Part shown: piece by piece, positions 18,559 through 26,255 of the stretch
How the letters are laid out: each line of letters starts with the position of its first letter
How positions within the stretch are numbered: position 1 is the first letter of the stretch
Source of the DNA: Halobiforma lacisalsi AJ5
GTDB lineage: Archaea > Halobacteriota > Halobacteria > Halobacteriales > Natrialbaceae
DNA length: 64,000 nucleotides
Assembly (NCBI RefSeq): GCF_000226975.2
Contig: NZ_CP019285.1
Coordinates: 4,030,001-4,094,000 of the forward strand
Direction of reading: 5' to 3'
Notes under the pieces: generated by a model
Told to the model about the DNA's origin: nothing
Seen by the model: only the letters and a program-made list of their open reading frames with translations
Database searches by the model: none
Position numbers and translations under genes: made by a program

Positions 18559-19131
18559 ATGAGTCACAGCCGTCGAACGGCCCCGCTGCTCACCGTCGGT
18601 CTCCTCTGTCTGCTGGCGCTGCTGGCAGGTCCCGCAGTCGCTGCCGGCGACGCCGTCGATGCCGGCTCGAGCGATCGGCTCGCGGAGAACGTCGGGCAGG
18701 TCGACGAGGCAGAAGCGGAGGCGGATGCCAACGCCACCGCCCGCGAGACCCAGGGCTGTTTCACAGGCGGCAGTTCGTTCACGATCGGCTCGAGCGACGA
18801 TACCCACATCTGGGTCCGGCTCCACCTGGGGCCGCTTACGGACTCCGGCACCGCGTTCGGCGGCGAACTCGTCGGCTCGGCGGAGGGTGCGGCGACGATC
18901 GAGGTCGCCGCGGGTGCCGAGTACGTCGCCGACGGCGTCGGCGCTCTCGCGTCGGACCCGCTCGAGGCGTTCGCGGTCGTTACGGGGTTCGAGTTCCGGC
19001 TCCCGGTCTTCGACGACCTCGGATCGAAGGGACTCGAGGAAGAGCGGACGCCGACGGTGGATACGACCGCCGAGAACGGGGGTTCGGACGACGTCGTTCT
19101 CGAGGGGCCGTTCGACACCCTCGAGTGTTAA
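18559..19131 (+). CDS. Secreted hypothetical protein
   Basis: Protein of 190 aa with a Sec-type signal (LLTVGLLCLLALLAGPAVAAG). The mature region contains a single early Cys (ETQGCFTGGSSF), beta-rich sequence and a second Cys at the very C-terminus (DTLEC), which could form a disulfide. No function recognised; it looks like a conserved haloarchaeal exported family. The ATG at 18559 sits directly before the signal peptide. Confidence 0.65.
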   Translation: MSHSRRTAPLLTVGLLCLLALLAGPAVAAGDAVDAGSSDRLAENVGQVDEAEAEADANATARETQGCFTGGSSFTIGSSDDTHIWVRLHLGPLTDSGTAFGGELVGSAEGAATIEVAAGAEYVADGVGALASDPLEAFAVVTGFEFRLPVFDDLGSKGLEEERTPTVDTTAENGGSDDVVLEGPFDTLEC

Positions 19132-19155
19132 CCGCCGACCGTCGTCCGGAACCGA

Positions 19156-19830
19156 TCACAGCAGCCCCATCGCGCCCATCGCCAGGAAGAGCGCGCCGAA
19201 CCCGGCCAGCACGGCAGCGCTCAGCGCGGCGATCACGGGCGCGAGCGAATCGACCCGCCGCCCCGCCGACGACAGCGCCGCGGGATAGGCGACGATCCAG
19301 ACCCCGATACCGGCGAAAAAGCCGACCAGCAGCGCCGGCGATCCCGTCTCGACGATCAACGTGCCTGCGAGCGCGTCGCCGACCGCGGGCACGTGAGCGA
19401 AGACGTCGAGCGTTCCGGACTCGAGCAGGCCGACGCCGACGGTGAGCCAGAAGCCGATCTGGTAGGGGTTCGTCAGCGAGAGCGCGAACGTCTTCCGGAA
19501 CCCCTTGGACTCGACGCGCCCGCCGTCCGTGAACGACGCGGCCGATCGGGCCTCTGAGATCGCGCCGACGGCGAAGTACAGCATGAGCACGCCGCCCGCG
19601 AGGTAGAGGACCGGTCGTATCGTCGGGTACTGATCGATCACGGCGACGACGCCGAGCAGCGTCAGGACGAAAAAGAGCACGTCCGCGAGCATCGCGCCGA
19701 GGCCGGCCCAGAAGCCGGCAGCCCAGCCGCGGACGACGCTCTCCTCCGCGATGATCGCGTTCATCGGGCCGGGCGGTGCGGCGAGCGCGATTCCGAAAAC
19801 CGCGCCCGCGAGGGTCGTTACCAGTGCCAC
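19156..19830 (-). CDS. LysE-family amino acid/small-molecule exporter
   Basis: Membrane protein of 224 aa with about six helices. The N-terminal helix carries the LysE motif GIALAAPPGPMNAI, followed by GLGAMLADVLFF. The family exports amino acids or related metabolites. A GTG at 19828-19830 begins LETD-VALVTTLAG and gives the standard length. It is divergent from the first thioredoxin unit, with about 100 nt between starts. Confidence 0.87.
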   Translation of the reverse strand: MALVTTLAGAVFGIALAAPPGPMNAIIAEESVVRGWAAGFWAGLGAMLADVLFFVLTLLGVVAVIDQYPTIRPVLYLAGGVLMLYFAVGAISEARSAASFTDGGRVESKGFRKTFALSLTNPYQIGFWLTVGVGLLESGTLDVFAHVPAVGDALAGTLIVETGSPALLVGFFAGIGVWIVAYPAALSSAGRRVDSLAPVIAALSAAVLAGFGALFLAMGAMGLL

Positions 19831-19934
19831 GTCTGTCTCGAGTCGGCCTGGGAGCGTAAAAAGGATAGTGGTCGCGGTGAGTTCCGCTTTCTCCGCACCC
19901 CCCGATTCTTTACTGTCCGGTCGTTTGACTACGT

Positions 19935-19988
19935 ATGAGTGTGGCAACGGATCCTGGGGAGACCCGTCGGGTTCGGGGCGACGGATGA
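19935..19988 (+). CDS. Short upstream ORF (17 aa) coupled to the first thioredoxin
   Basis: ATG to TGA, encoding MSVATDPGETRRVRGDG. A TATA-like TTCTTTA is centred 26 nt before this ATG, so the transcript should start at it. Its TGA (19986-19988) overlaps the thioredoxin ATG (19985-19987) in an ATGA. The same arrangement precedes both other thioredoxin paralogs. It may be a leader peptide that delivers ribosomes to the main gene. Confidence 0.4.
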   Translation: MSVATDPGETRRVRGDG

Positions 19989-20590
19989 ACCGACGCGAAC
20001 TCCTGGTAGCGGCCGGCGGTCTCGGCTCCGTTCCGTTCGCGGGATGTGTCGACGACGGTTCGGAGGCCGAAGAGGAGGCGACGACCGGGCCGGGCGAGGA
20101 CGACGAAGCGGACGCCGAACCGCCGTTCGAGATCCCCACCATCGATGCACCCGGGAGCCGCGACGGGACGATCACGGTACCGGCGGAGGGACGCGTCACG
20201 CTCGTCAACTTCACCAGAACGGAGTGCCCGACGAGCGAGGGACTCCTCGGGACGATCGGGGAGGCGAGGGACCGACTCGAGGACGACTACGAGTTCGGCC
20301 CGGACGGCACCGTCGTGTTCCTCTCGGTGACCGACGAGACGAGGGGACTCGATCCGACCCCGGCGGAACTCGCCGACTGGTGGCGGGAACACGACGGCGA
20401 TTGGCCGGTGGGTATCGACGAGAACGGCCGGCTCAACGAGTACTACGGCGTGGCCGGCTTTCCTGCGGTCGCCGTGCTCGACGGCGACGGGGAGGTCCGC
20501 TGGCGTGACCGAGGCAGTATGCGGGCGGGAACGATCGCGTTCACCGTCGAGGAGGCGATCGTGGCCGAATCGAGCGCGAACTCGGACTGA
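19985..20590 (+). CDS. Tat-exported lipoprotein with TlpA/thioredoxin fold, active-site CxxC lost
   Basis: Protein of 201 aa, first of three paralogs. MNRRELLVAAGGLGSVPFAGC gives a Tat signal and lipobox. An acidic linker is followed by a TlpA-like domain (IDAPGSRDGTITVPAEGRVTL, then ELADWWREHDGDWPVGIDENG and YYGVAGFPAVAVLD with the cis-proline). The active site reads TECPTSEG, so only the first cysteine remains. It may bind a partner by a single thiol or have lost reductase function. The start overlaps a short upstream ORF. Confidence 0.8.
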   Translation: MNRRELLVAAGGLGSVPFAGCVDDGSEAEEEATTGPGEDDEADAEPPFEIPTIDAPGSRDGTITVPAEGRVTLVNFTRTECPTSEGLLGTIGEARDRLEDDYEFGPDGTVVFLSVTDETRGLDPTPAELADWWREHDGDWPVGIDENGRLNEYYGVAGFPAVAVLDGDGEVRWRDRGSMRAGTIAFTVEEAIVAESSANSD

Positions 20591-20635
20591 ATCCGACGGG
20601 TACCGATCCCCGACGACGGCTCACCACTCCTCGAG

Positions 20636-21292
20636 TCACTCGTCCAGCAGCGGATACGACTGCGCGCCGCCGCGGGAGTTTCGCGCCACGAGCGTCACGA
20701 CGGCCGCAGTGCCCCCGATGACCTCGCGGCGGCGTTCCTCGTAGTGCAGGATCGTCAGGTCGAGACACGCCCGAAGCAGGTCGTTCGACCGGTACCGGTG
20801 ACCGTCGCTCGAGGGGCCGACCTCGATCGGGTCGCTCGAGCGGAGGTGATGTTCGTAGACGAGGACACCGCCGGGTGCGAGCGCCTCCTTGAGCGCCGGC
20901 AGATGCTCGAGCGCGGCGAAGAAGCTCACCGTGATCACGTCGTACTCGCCGGCGTGTTCCCCCTCGAGGTCGAACTCGGCGAGATCGGTCCGGATCCAGT
21001 CGACCTCGACCCCACGTTCGGCGGCCCGGTCGCGCGCCCGCTCGAGGGCCGCGTCGGAGACGTCGATAGCGTCGACGTCGTACCCGTGTTCGGCGAGAAA
21101 AAGCGCGTTTCGGCCCGTCCCAGTCGCGACGTCGAGGGCGCGACCGTCCGGGACGGTGTCGATCCGGCGCTCGAGTTCCGGGATCGGGTCGTCGGGAAGG
21201 TCGAAGTCCGGGTCGTCGTACTTCTCGTTCCACCGCGCTCGGTCGTCGGTCACGGTCGCGACCAGGAGCCGAGCGGTCTTGTAGGTTGGCAC
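20636..21292 (-). CDS. Class I SAM-dependent methyltransferase (TehB-like)
   Basis: Protein of 218 aa. RWNEKYDDPDFDLPDDPIPEL is a typical start of TehB-like enzymes. Motif I is ALDVATGTGRNALFLAEHGY, followed by VDAIDVSDAAL and a later FFAALEHLPALKEALAPGG. The substrate is unknown, possibly a metalloid or small thiol. The GTG at 21290-21292 is supported by an AT-rich TATA element (21314-21323) centred about 26 nt upstream, implying a leaderless transcript. This element also faces the divergent thioredoxin unit. Confidence 0.85.
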   Translation of the reverse strand: MPTYKTARLLVATVTDDRARWNEKYDDPDFDLPDDPIPELERRIDTVPDGRALDVATGTGRNALFLAEHGYDVDAIDVSDAALERARDRAAERGVEVDWIRTDLAEFDLEGEHAGEYDVITVSFFAALEHLPALKEALAPGGVLVYEHHLRSSDPIEVGPSSDGHRYRSNDLLRACLDLTILHYEERRREVIGGTAAVVTLVARNSRGGAQSYPLLDE

Positions 21293-21313
21293 GCCTCCCG
21301 TCGCCCCACCGGT

Positions 21314-21323
21314 GATTATTTTC
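21314..21323. promoter_or_regulatory. Apparent bidirectional TATA element
   Basis: The AT-rich stretch GATTATTTTC in GC-rich DNA lies about 26 nt from the GTG of the minus-strand methyltransferase (21292) and about 26 nt from the ATG of the plus-strand upstream ORF (21346). One element, or two overlapping ones, could drive both divergent leaderless transcripts. Confidence 0.45.
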
Positions 21324-21345
21324 CTTTCGGGACCCTGTGTCACGT

Positions 21346-21486
21346 ATGCGCATTCGCCACCCCGTCCCAGCACGCGAGCGGCCGTGCTCGGCTCGGTCCG
21401 CTCGAGGGCGCGGCCGCGATAGCGTCGACGGTCGCGGACGCCGGCAGTCCGTCCGGCCCTCGATCACGGGAGGTGAAGCCGCGTGA
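21346..21486 (+). CDS. Short upstream ORF (46 aa) coupled to the second thioredoxin
   Basis: Arg-rich reading frame starting MRIRHPVPARERPCS and ending PSITGGEAA. Its ATG lies about 26 nt after a TATA element, so it should be the first codon of a leaderless transcript. The TGA (21484-21486) overlaps the thioredoxin GTG (21483-21485). A strong Shine-Dalgarno match GGGAGGTGA sits just upstream within the ORF, favouring re-initiation. Protein function, if any, is unknown. Confidence 0.4.
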   Translation: MRIRHPVPARERPCSARSARGRGRDSVDGRGRRQSVRPSITGGEAA

Positions 21487-22169
21487 AGCGGCGCGAACTC
21501 GTCGCGGGGGTCGCGAGCGTGGGCATCCTCGGCGGGGGTGCCGCGGTCGTATGGCGCGGCTTTCGCTCCCCGAGAGACGGCAGTTCCGGCGGGGCGGAGG
21601 CCGACGCCGAGACCGACTCGAGCGAGGACGCCGAGGACGGGGTGATCGAACTCGAGACGATCGAAGCTCCAGGCAGCGACGCCGGGACGATATCGATCCC
21701 GACCGACGGCGTTGCCCTCGTCGTGTTTTTCTCGCCGGTCTGTCACCGCTGTCGATCGCTGATGCCGAACCTCGTCGACGCGCAGGCGCAACTGGCCGAG
21801 ATGTACGGGTACGACGAAGACGACGCCCTCACCGTCGTCTCGGTCGCGGCCCACCAGACCGAAGAACAGCTCCGGGACTGGTGGATCGAACACGACGGGA
21901 ACTGGACCCTCGCGTACGACGGCGACCGCAGACTGGCGAACGAGTACGGCGTCGCCAGCCACCCCGTTCTCCTGGCGCTAGACGACTCCGGAACGGTTCG
22001 CTGGGAGGACGAGGGCGTCCTCGAGACCGAGAAGATCGTCCGCAACGTCGAACGAGTGCTCGAGGCGGTCGGCGAGGATCCGGGAGACGAGACAGTTGGC
22101 GGGGAGTCGGAAGACGAGACGGAGCAAGAGGAGACAGCGGCCAACGAAACGGACGGCGACGACGACTGA
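21483..22169 (+). CDS. Tat-exported membrane-anchored TlpA/thioredoxin, paralog 2
   Basis: Protein of 228 aa. KRRELVAGVASVGILGGGAAVVW is a Tat-type signal or anchor without a lipobox Cys. A thioredoxin domain follows with active site SPVCHRCRSLMP (CHRC), the EEQLRDWWIEHDGNWTLAYDGD segment shared by all three paralogs, and a cis-proline in YGVASHPVLLALD. An acidic Glu/Asp-rich tail ends the protein. Likely an extracellular thiol-disulfide oxidoreductase. The GTG start has a Shine-Dalgarno GGGAGGTGA about 6 nt upstream and overlaps the upstream ORF stop. Confidence 0.85.
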   Translation: MKRRELVAGVASVGILGGGAAVVWRGFRSPRDGSSGGAEADAETDSSEDAEDGVIELETIEAPGSDAGTISIPTDGVALVVFFSPVCHRCRSLMPNLVDAQAQLAEMYGYDEDDALTVVSVAAHQTEEQLRDWWIEHDGNWTLAYDGDRRLANEYGVASHPVLLALDDSGTVRWEDEGVLETEKIVRNVERVLEAVGEDPGDETVGGESEDETEQEETAANETDGDDD

Positions 22170-22262
22170 CCGATAGCAGTCCACACTCGAGACGCGATCG
22201 TCCGGACCGAAATTCGAGATCGAACCGGTATCCTATTTTCGTTGGCGCAAGTATACTGGGGT

Positions 22263-22451
22263 ATGACCGGCCGCCCGCCCGGCCTTTCGTCAGGTCCCGT
22301 TACGGTGCCCGTCGAGATTCCTGGGTGCGTCGAGCGTGTGCGCGTCGAGAAAACCGAACCGGCCCGCGTCCTCGGTAGCCCCCTCCACTATTCCCTCTCG
22401 AGTCCGGGACCGGCAACTCGAACGCCAAACGACGGGGTGAGCCACCGGTGA
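22263..22451 (+). CDS. Short upstream ORF (62 aa) coupled to the third thioredoxin
   Basis: Reading frame starting MTGRPPGLSSGPVTVPVEIP and ending with NDGVSHR. CTATTTT is centred 26-27 nt before its ATG, so the transcript should be leaderless at this codon. Its TGA (22449-22451) overlaps the thioredoxin GTG (22448-22450). A GGGGTGAG element shortly before could act as a Shine-Dalgarno. The same gene plan as the other two thioredoxins makes chance less likely. Confidence 0.4.
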   Translation: MTGRPPGLSSGPVTVPVEIPGCVERVRVEKTEPARVLGSPLHYSLSSPGPATRTPNDGVSHR

Positions 22452-23206
22452 ACCGGCGCGAACTCCTCGCCGGGGTCACGAGCGCGGGCGTCCTCGGGGG
22501 TGCCGCGGCGACGTTTCGGTTCGGCCTGCCGTCCTTCGCGACCGCTTCCGGAGCGGGATCGACCGCGGACTCGAGCGGGGGTGACGGCGACAGTGACGGA
22601 GACGGAAACGGAAACGGAAACGACAGCGGTGGCCCCATCGAACTCGAGACGATCGACGCCCGCGGAAGCGAAGCCGGAACGCTGCCCGTCCCGAACGACG
22701 GCGTGACGGTCGTCATGTTCTTCTCGCCGGCCTGTGGCACGTGCCGGAAACTGATGCCACACCTCGCTGCCGCACGGGAACGGCTCGTCGACGCGGGGTA
22801 CGGCGACGCGCTGACCGTCGTCTCGGTCACCGCCAGACAGTCCGAATCCAGCCTCCGCGAGTGGTGGCTCGAGTACGAGGGGAACTGGTACCTCGGCTTC
22901 GATCCGGGCCGGTCGCTCGCGGCGCAGTACCAGGTCGTCGGCTACCCCGTCCTCGTCGCGGTCGACGAGGATGGAAACAGCCGGTGGACGGACACGGGAG
23001 TCGTCAGCGCCGATCGGATCGTCAGGAACGTCGAGCCCCTGCTCGAGGACGCCCTCTCGTCGGACGACACGGGTAGCGACTCCGATGGGTCGGACGGGAA
23101 CGAAACCGACGACAATGGGGAAGGCGAAGCGGAAGCCGAAACGGAAGCCGAGACGGAACCAGCGGATGGTAACGGTGACGACGGCGACGTCAGCGACGAA
23201 TCCTGA
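22448..23206 (+). CDS. Tat-exported membrane-anchored TlpA/thioredoxin, paralog 3
   Basis: Protein of 252 aa. NRRELLAGVTSAGVLGGAAATF is the Tat signal/anchor. After a Gly/Asp/Asn-rich linker encoded by GGAAAC repeats comes the thioredoxin domain with active site SPACGTCRKLMPHL (CGTC), the SLREWWLEYEGNWYLGFD segment and cis-proline VVGYPVLVAVD. A long acidic tail ends the protein. Probably an extracellular thiol oxidoreductase, with substrates unknown. The GTG start overlaps a short upstream ORF. Confidence 0.85.
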   Translation: MNRRELLAGVTSAGVLGGAAATFRFGLPSFATASGAGSTADSSGGDGDSDGDGNGNGNDSGGPIELETIDARGSEAGTLPVPNDGVTVVMFFSPACGTCRKLMPHLAAARERLVDAGYGDALTVVSVTARQSESSLREWWLEYEGNWYLGFDPGRSLAAQYQVVGYPVLVAVDEDGNSRWTDTGVVSADRIVRNVEPLLEDALSSDDTGSDSDGSDGNETDDNGEGEAEAETEAETEPADGNGDDGDVSDES

Positions 23207-23239
23207 TCCGACCCCTCGAGTTACCCCGAATCTCGGCGC

Positions 23240-25704
23240 TCAGGCCTCGGTCTGCCAGCTCCTGATTCGGTCGGCCGACACGCCGTCGACGGCCTCCGCG
23301 ACCGCGTCCGGGTCGGCGTCCGTCAGGTCGTCGATGCTCTCGATCCCCGCGTCGGCCAGTTTTTCGACGGTCTTCGCGCCGAGACCGTCGAGCGCCTCGA
23401 GGTCGGACCCCGACTCGCTCTCGCGGGCCTGGAACTCCTGATAGTTGCAGATCGGACAACCGAGTTCCCATGGCTCGTCGCCGCTGTGGATGACGAGTTC
23501 GGGGAGGTCGTGTTCCTCACAGTGCTCGTCGGTGACTTCGATCTCGCCGCGGCGTGGCAGCGGCAGCGAGTACTCGCAGTCCGGATACCTCGTACAGCCG
23601 ACGAGCCGCGAGCCGTTCTGGAGGGTCTTGACGGCGAGTTCGCCGCCGTGTTCGTCGGCGGTTTCACCGCCTTCGTCTCGCGACGACTCCGCCGTCGCGC
23701 TCTCCCCACACTCGGGACAGTCGCCCAGGACCGGCCCTTCGCCGGCCTCCTCGGCCTTGCACAGCGGACAGCCGTGGACGAACGTCTGTCGGCCGGCGAG
23801 CATCTTCACCTCGTTCAGCCCGTGTTTCTCACACTCCTCGTCGAGGATGAGTGGCTTGCCAGTCGAGGGCAGCGGCAGCGTGTACTCGCAGTCGGGATAC
23901 CCGTCACAGCCGACGAAGTACGAGCCGTGGCGGCTGCTGCGCACGAGCAGGTCCTCGCCGCACTCGGGACACGGGCCCAGGCGCTTGTCGTCCTTGAGCG
24001 ACTTGCGGAGGTGATCGCCGATCTCGTCGCGGGACTCCGCGAGGTTCGCGAAGATCTCCTCTAACATCTCGCGGGACTCGTCGGTGACCTCGGAGAGGTC
24101 GGCCTCGCCCGAGGCGATGGCGTCCATGTCGGCCTCGAGCTGGGCGGTCATCTCCTCGCTGACGACGCGGTCGGCGTAGTTCTCGGCGGCGTCGACGACC
24201 GCCATCGCGAGCTTCGTCGGCCGTGGCGGATCGCTCTCGATGTAGCCCCGGTCGTACAGCTTCTCGAGGGTGTTGTGGCGGGTACTCTTCGTTCCGATCC
24301 CCATGTCTTCCATGGTCTCGATGAGCCGGGACTGGCCGTAACGGCGGGGCGGCTGGGTCTGTTTCTCCTCGAGTTCGACGTCGGTGAGGCGAAGCTCCTC
24401 GCCTTCGTCGACGTCCGGCACGTAGTTCTCCGCCGTACTGAAGTACGGGTAGACCTCGTGGTAGCCCGGCTCGACCAGCCGCTTGCCGTTGGACTTGAGC
24501 CGATACTCGTCGACCTCGGTGACGACCTTGAGATGTTCCCAGACCGCGGCGTCGGCAACCGTGGCGTAGAACCGCCGGACGACGAGTTCGAAGATCTCCC
24601 ACTCGTCGTCGGAGACGTCGCCCCGCGAGGGGATCTCGCCGGTCGGGTGGATCGGCGGGTGGTCGGTCGTCTCCTCGTCGCCTCGGGTGGGTTCGATTTC
24701 GTCATCGGCGTCCTCGAGCAGCGACTCGGCCGAGTCGCCCAGCACCGAGTGGCCGACGAACTCGTCGAGCAGGTCCGCAGGCTCGAGGTCGTCGGGGTAG
24801 ACGGTGTTGTCCGTACGCGGGTAGGTGATGTAGCCGGCGGTGTAGAGGTCTTCGGCGATCGACATCGCTCGCTGGGCGGAGTAGCCCAGCGCGCCCGCGG
24901 CGCGGATGAACTGGGTCGTGTTGAACGGCGTCGGCGGCGTGTCGGTCCGCGTGCGGCGGTTGACGTCGACGACCGTCGCCGCCTCGCGGTCGGCGAGGGT
25001 CTCGTAGACCTCGTCGGCGGTCGCCTCTTCCCAGACGCGCTCGGCTTCGTTGCCGTCCTCGTCGCGGTAGAAGTACTGGGCCTCGAAGCTCGTGTCGTCC
25101 TTTGCGAGATCCGCAAAGAGTTCCCAGTAGTCCTCGGGATCGAACGCCTGGATCTCGCGTTCGCGGTCGACGATCAGCTTCAGCGTCGGCGACTGGACCC
25201 GGCCGACGGAGATGAAGTCGTCGCCGAGTTGTCCGGCCGACAGCGAGAGGAAGCGGGTCAGGGCAGCGCCCCAGATCAGGTCGATGATCTGGCGGGCCTC
25301 CCCTGCGGCCGCGAGGTCGAAGTCCAGTTCGTCGGGGTTCTCGAAGGCGTCCTGCACCTCGTTCTCGGTGATCGATGAGAACCGAACGCGCCGGATCGGT
25401 ACCTCCTCGTTGACGTCCCGAACGATCTCGTAGGCCTCCTTGCCGATGAGTTCGCCCTCGCGGTCGTAGTCCGTCGCGATCGTTACGCGGTTTGCCTTGC
25501 GCGCGAGGATCCGCAGCGTGGCGACGATGTTTACTCCGCGGGGAAGTCGACGCCGACGACGTGGCCCGACAGCCCGACGCAGCGCTTGCCGCCCCACTCG
25601 TAGACGTTGACGCCGTTCTCGCGGCTCGAGTCGTAGGTCCCGCCGCTCAGGATGTCGGCGATCCGTCTCGCGGCGTTGTCCTTCTCGGTGATGATCAGTT
25701 CCAC
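23240..25704 (-). pseudogene. topA: DNA topoisomerase I (type IA), disrupted near the N-terminus
   Basis: The correct start is GTG at 25702-25704, with a strong Shine-Dalgarno (GGAGGTGATC) just upstream. It encodes ELIITEKDNAARRIADIL and on through GLSGHVVGVDFPAE, then hits TAA at 25531-25533 after 57 codons. The rest continues in another frame from NIVATLRILARKANRVTIATDYDREGEL without stop to 23240. Family members have roughly 30 more residues (a Y..W segment after the DFP motif) at the junction, so this is a deletion with frameshift rather than a point slip. Downstream the gene looks intact: active-site Tyr in ITYPRTDN, C-terminal Cys4 zinc fingers (four CPxC-type modules) and a helix-hairpin-helix tail. 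Real lesion or assembly error cannot be told apart here. Confidence 0.85.
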
Positions 25705-25959
25705 GGCGGATCACCTCCGTGGCGGGCGGTCGGCTCGCGCGGGCGAGGCGTGTCGTTCATCGTCGGCCGCTACGATGGAGGATCTGATAACCCTTTCGGG
25801 GCCAAACCGACAGACAGCGCGGGTGTGCGTGCGGCGCGCGCCCGCTTGGGCAGCGCGGGCACGCGCCGATCTCGGCCTGAAGCCGTCAGGGGGTGCCACG
25901 CTCGAGACCGCACACTCGAGACCGAAAGCTCCCGTGCCGGCGGCGAACTATCTTGAATC
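25705..25959. other. Intergenic DNA upstream of topA
   Basis: On the minus strand a GGTTATCAG element near 25785-25795 is a possible TATA box for topA, leaving a leader of some 50-60 nt that includes the Shine-Dalgarno. No gene is seen on either strand. The insertion sequence begins at about 25960. Confidence 0.4.
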
Positions 25960-25970
25960 AGCGAGAGAAT

Positions 25971-26036
25971 CCCGCCCTTCCCGCGAAGGACGAGGGTTCC
26001 GTCGCTCAGTCGGAACCGAGGACTGAGCAGGGCGGG
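25971..26036. repeat. Left-end stem-loop of the insertion sequence
   Basis: CCCGCCC (25971-25977) pairs with GGGCGGG (26030-26036). Inside, GGTTCCG (25995-26001) pairs with CGGAACC (26011-26017). Subterminal hairpins of this sort are the sites recognised in single-strand transposition by this family. Confidence 0.6.
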
Positions 26037-26072
26037 AGTGAATCGCGTAAGCTCTGGTGAAAAACCGCCGCG

Positions 26073-26216
26073 TTACTGCTGGTCGTGAGTCTCCAATGTA
26101 TCGAGTCCCGCTTCTAAAACCTCTGCATAGGCTTCCGAGAGGTTCATGTCGTTCGCTTCTGCGTAGTCTTTGATTCGTCCGTGGATTGCCCAGTCAATGT
26201 CGATGTTTGGCCTCAT
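26073..26216 (-). CDS. Small ribbon-helix-helix protein of the insertion sequence
   Basis: Protein of 47 aa, MRPNIDIDWAIHGRIKDYAE onward, ending THDQQ. The N-terminal strand followed by helices IHGRIKDYAEANDM and SEAYAEVLEAGLDTL fits an Arc/CopG-like DNA-binding dimer. It is divergent from tnpB, with starts 40 nt apart, so it could repress both promoters. Haloarchaeal TnpB elements often carry such a companion, as far as is known. Too short for routine ORF calling. Confidence 0.65.
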   Translation of the reverse strand: MRPNIDIDWAIHGRIKDYAEANDMNLSEAYAEVLEAGLDTLETHDQQ

Positions 26217-26255
26217 CGGTAGACTTATTAGACATTGGGACCCATTATACTTTGG

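Noticed and set aside
22300-22830. Minus-strand frames opposite the third thioredoxin
   Set aside because: Low-complexity Ser/Pro/Arg translation and no start signal; the plus strand has Tat and CGTC motifs.
25705-25714. Alternative start of the topA frame at 25714
   Set aside because: The first 60 residues in that frame are Arg-rich shadow; the conserved N-terminus and Shine-Dalgarno lie in the frame starting at 25704.
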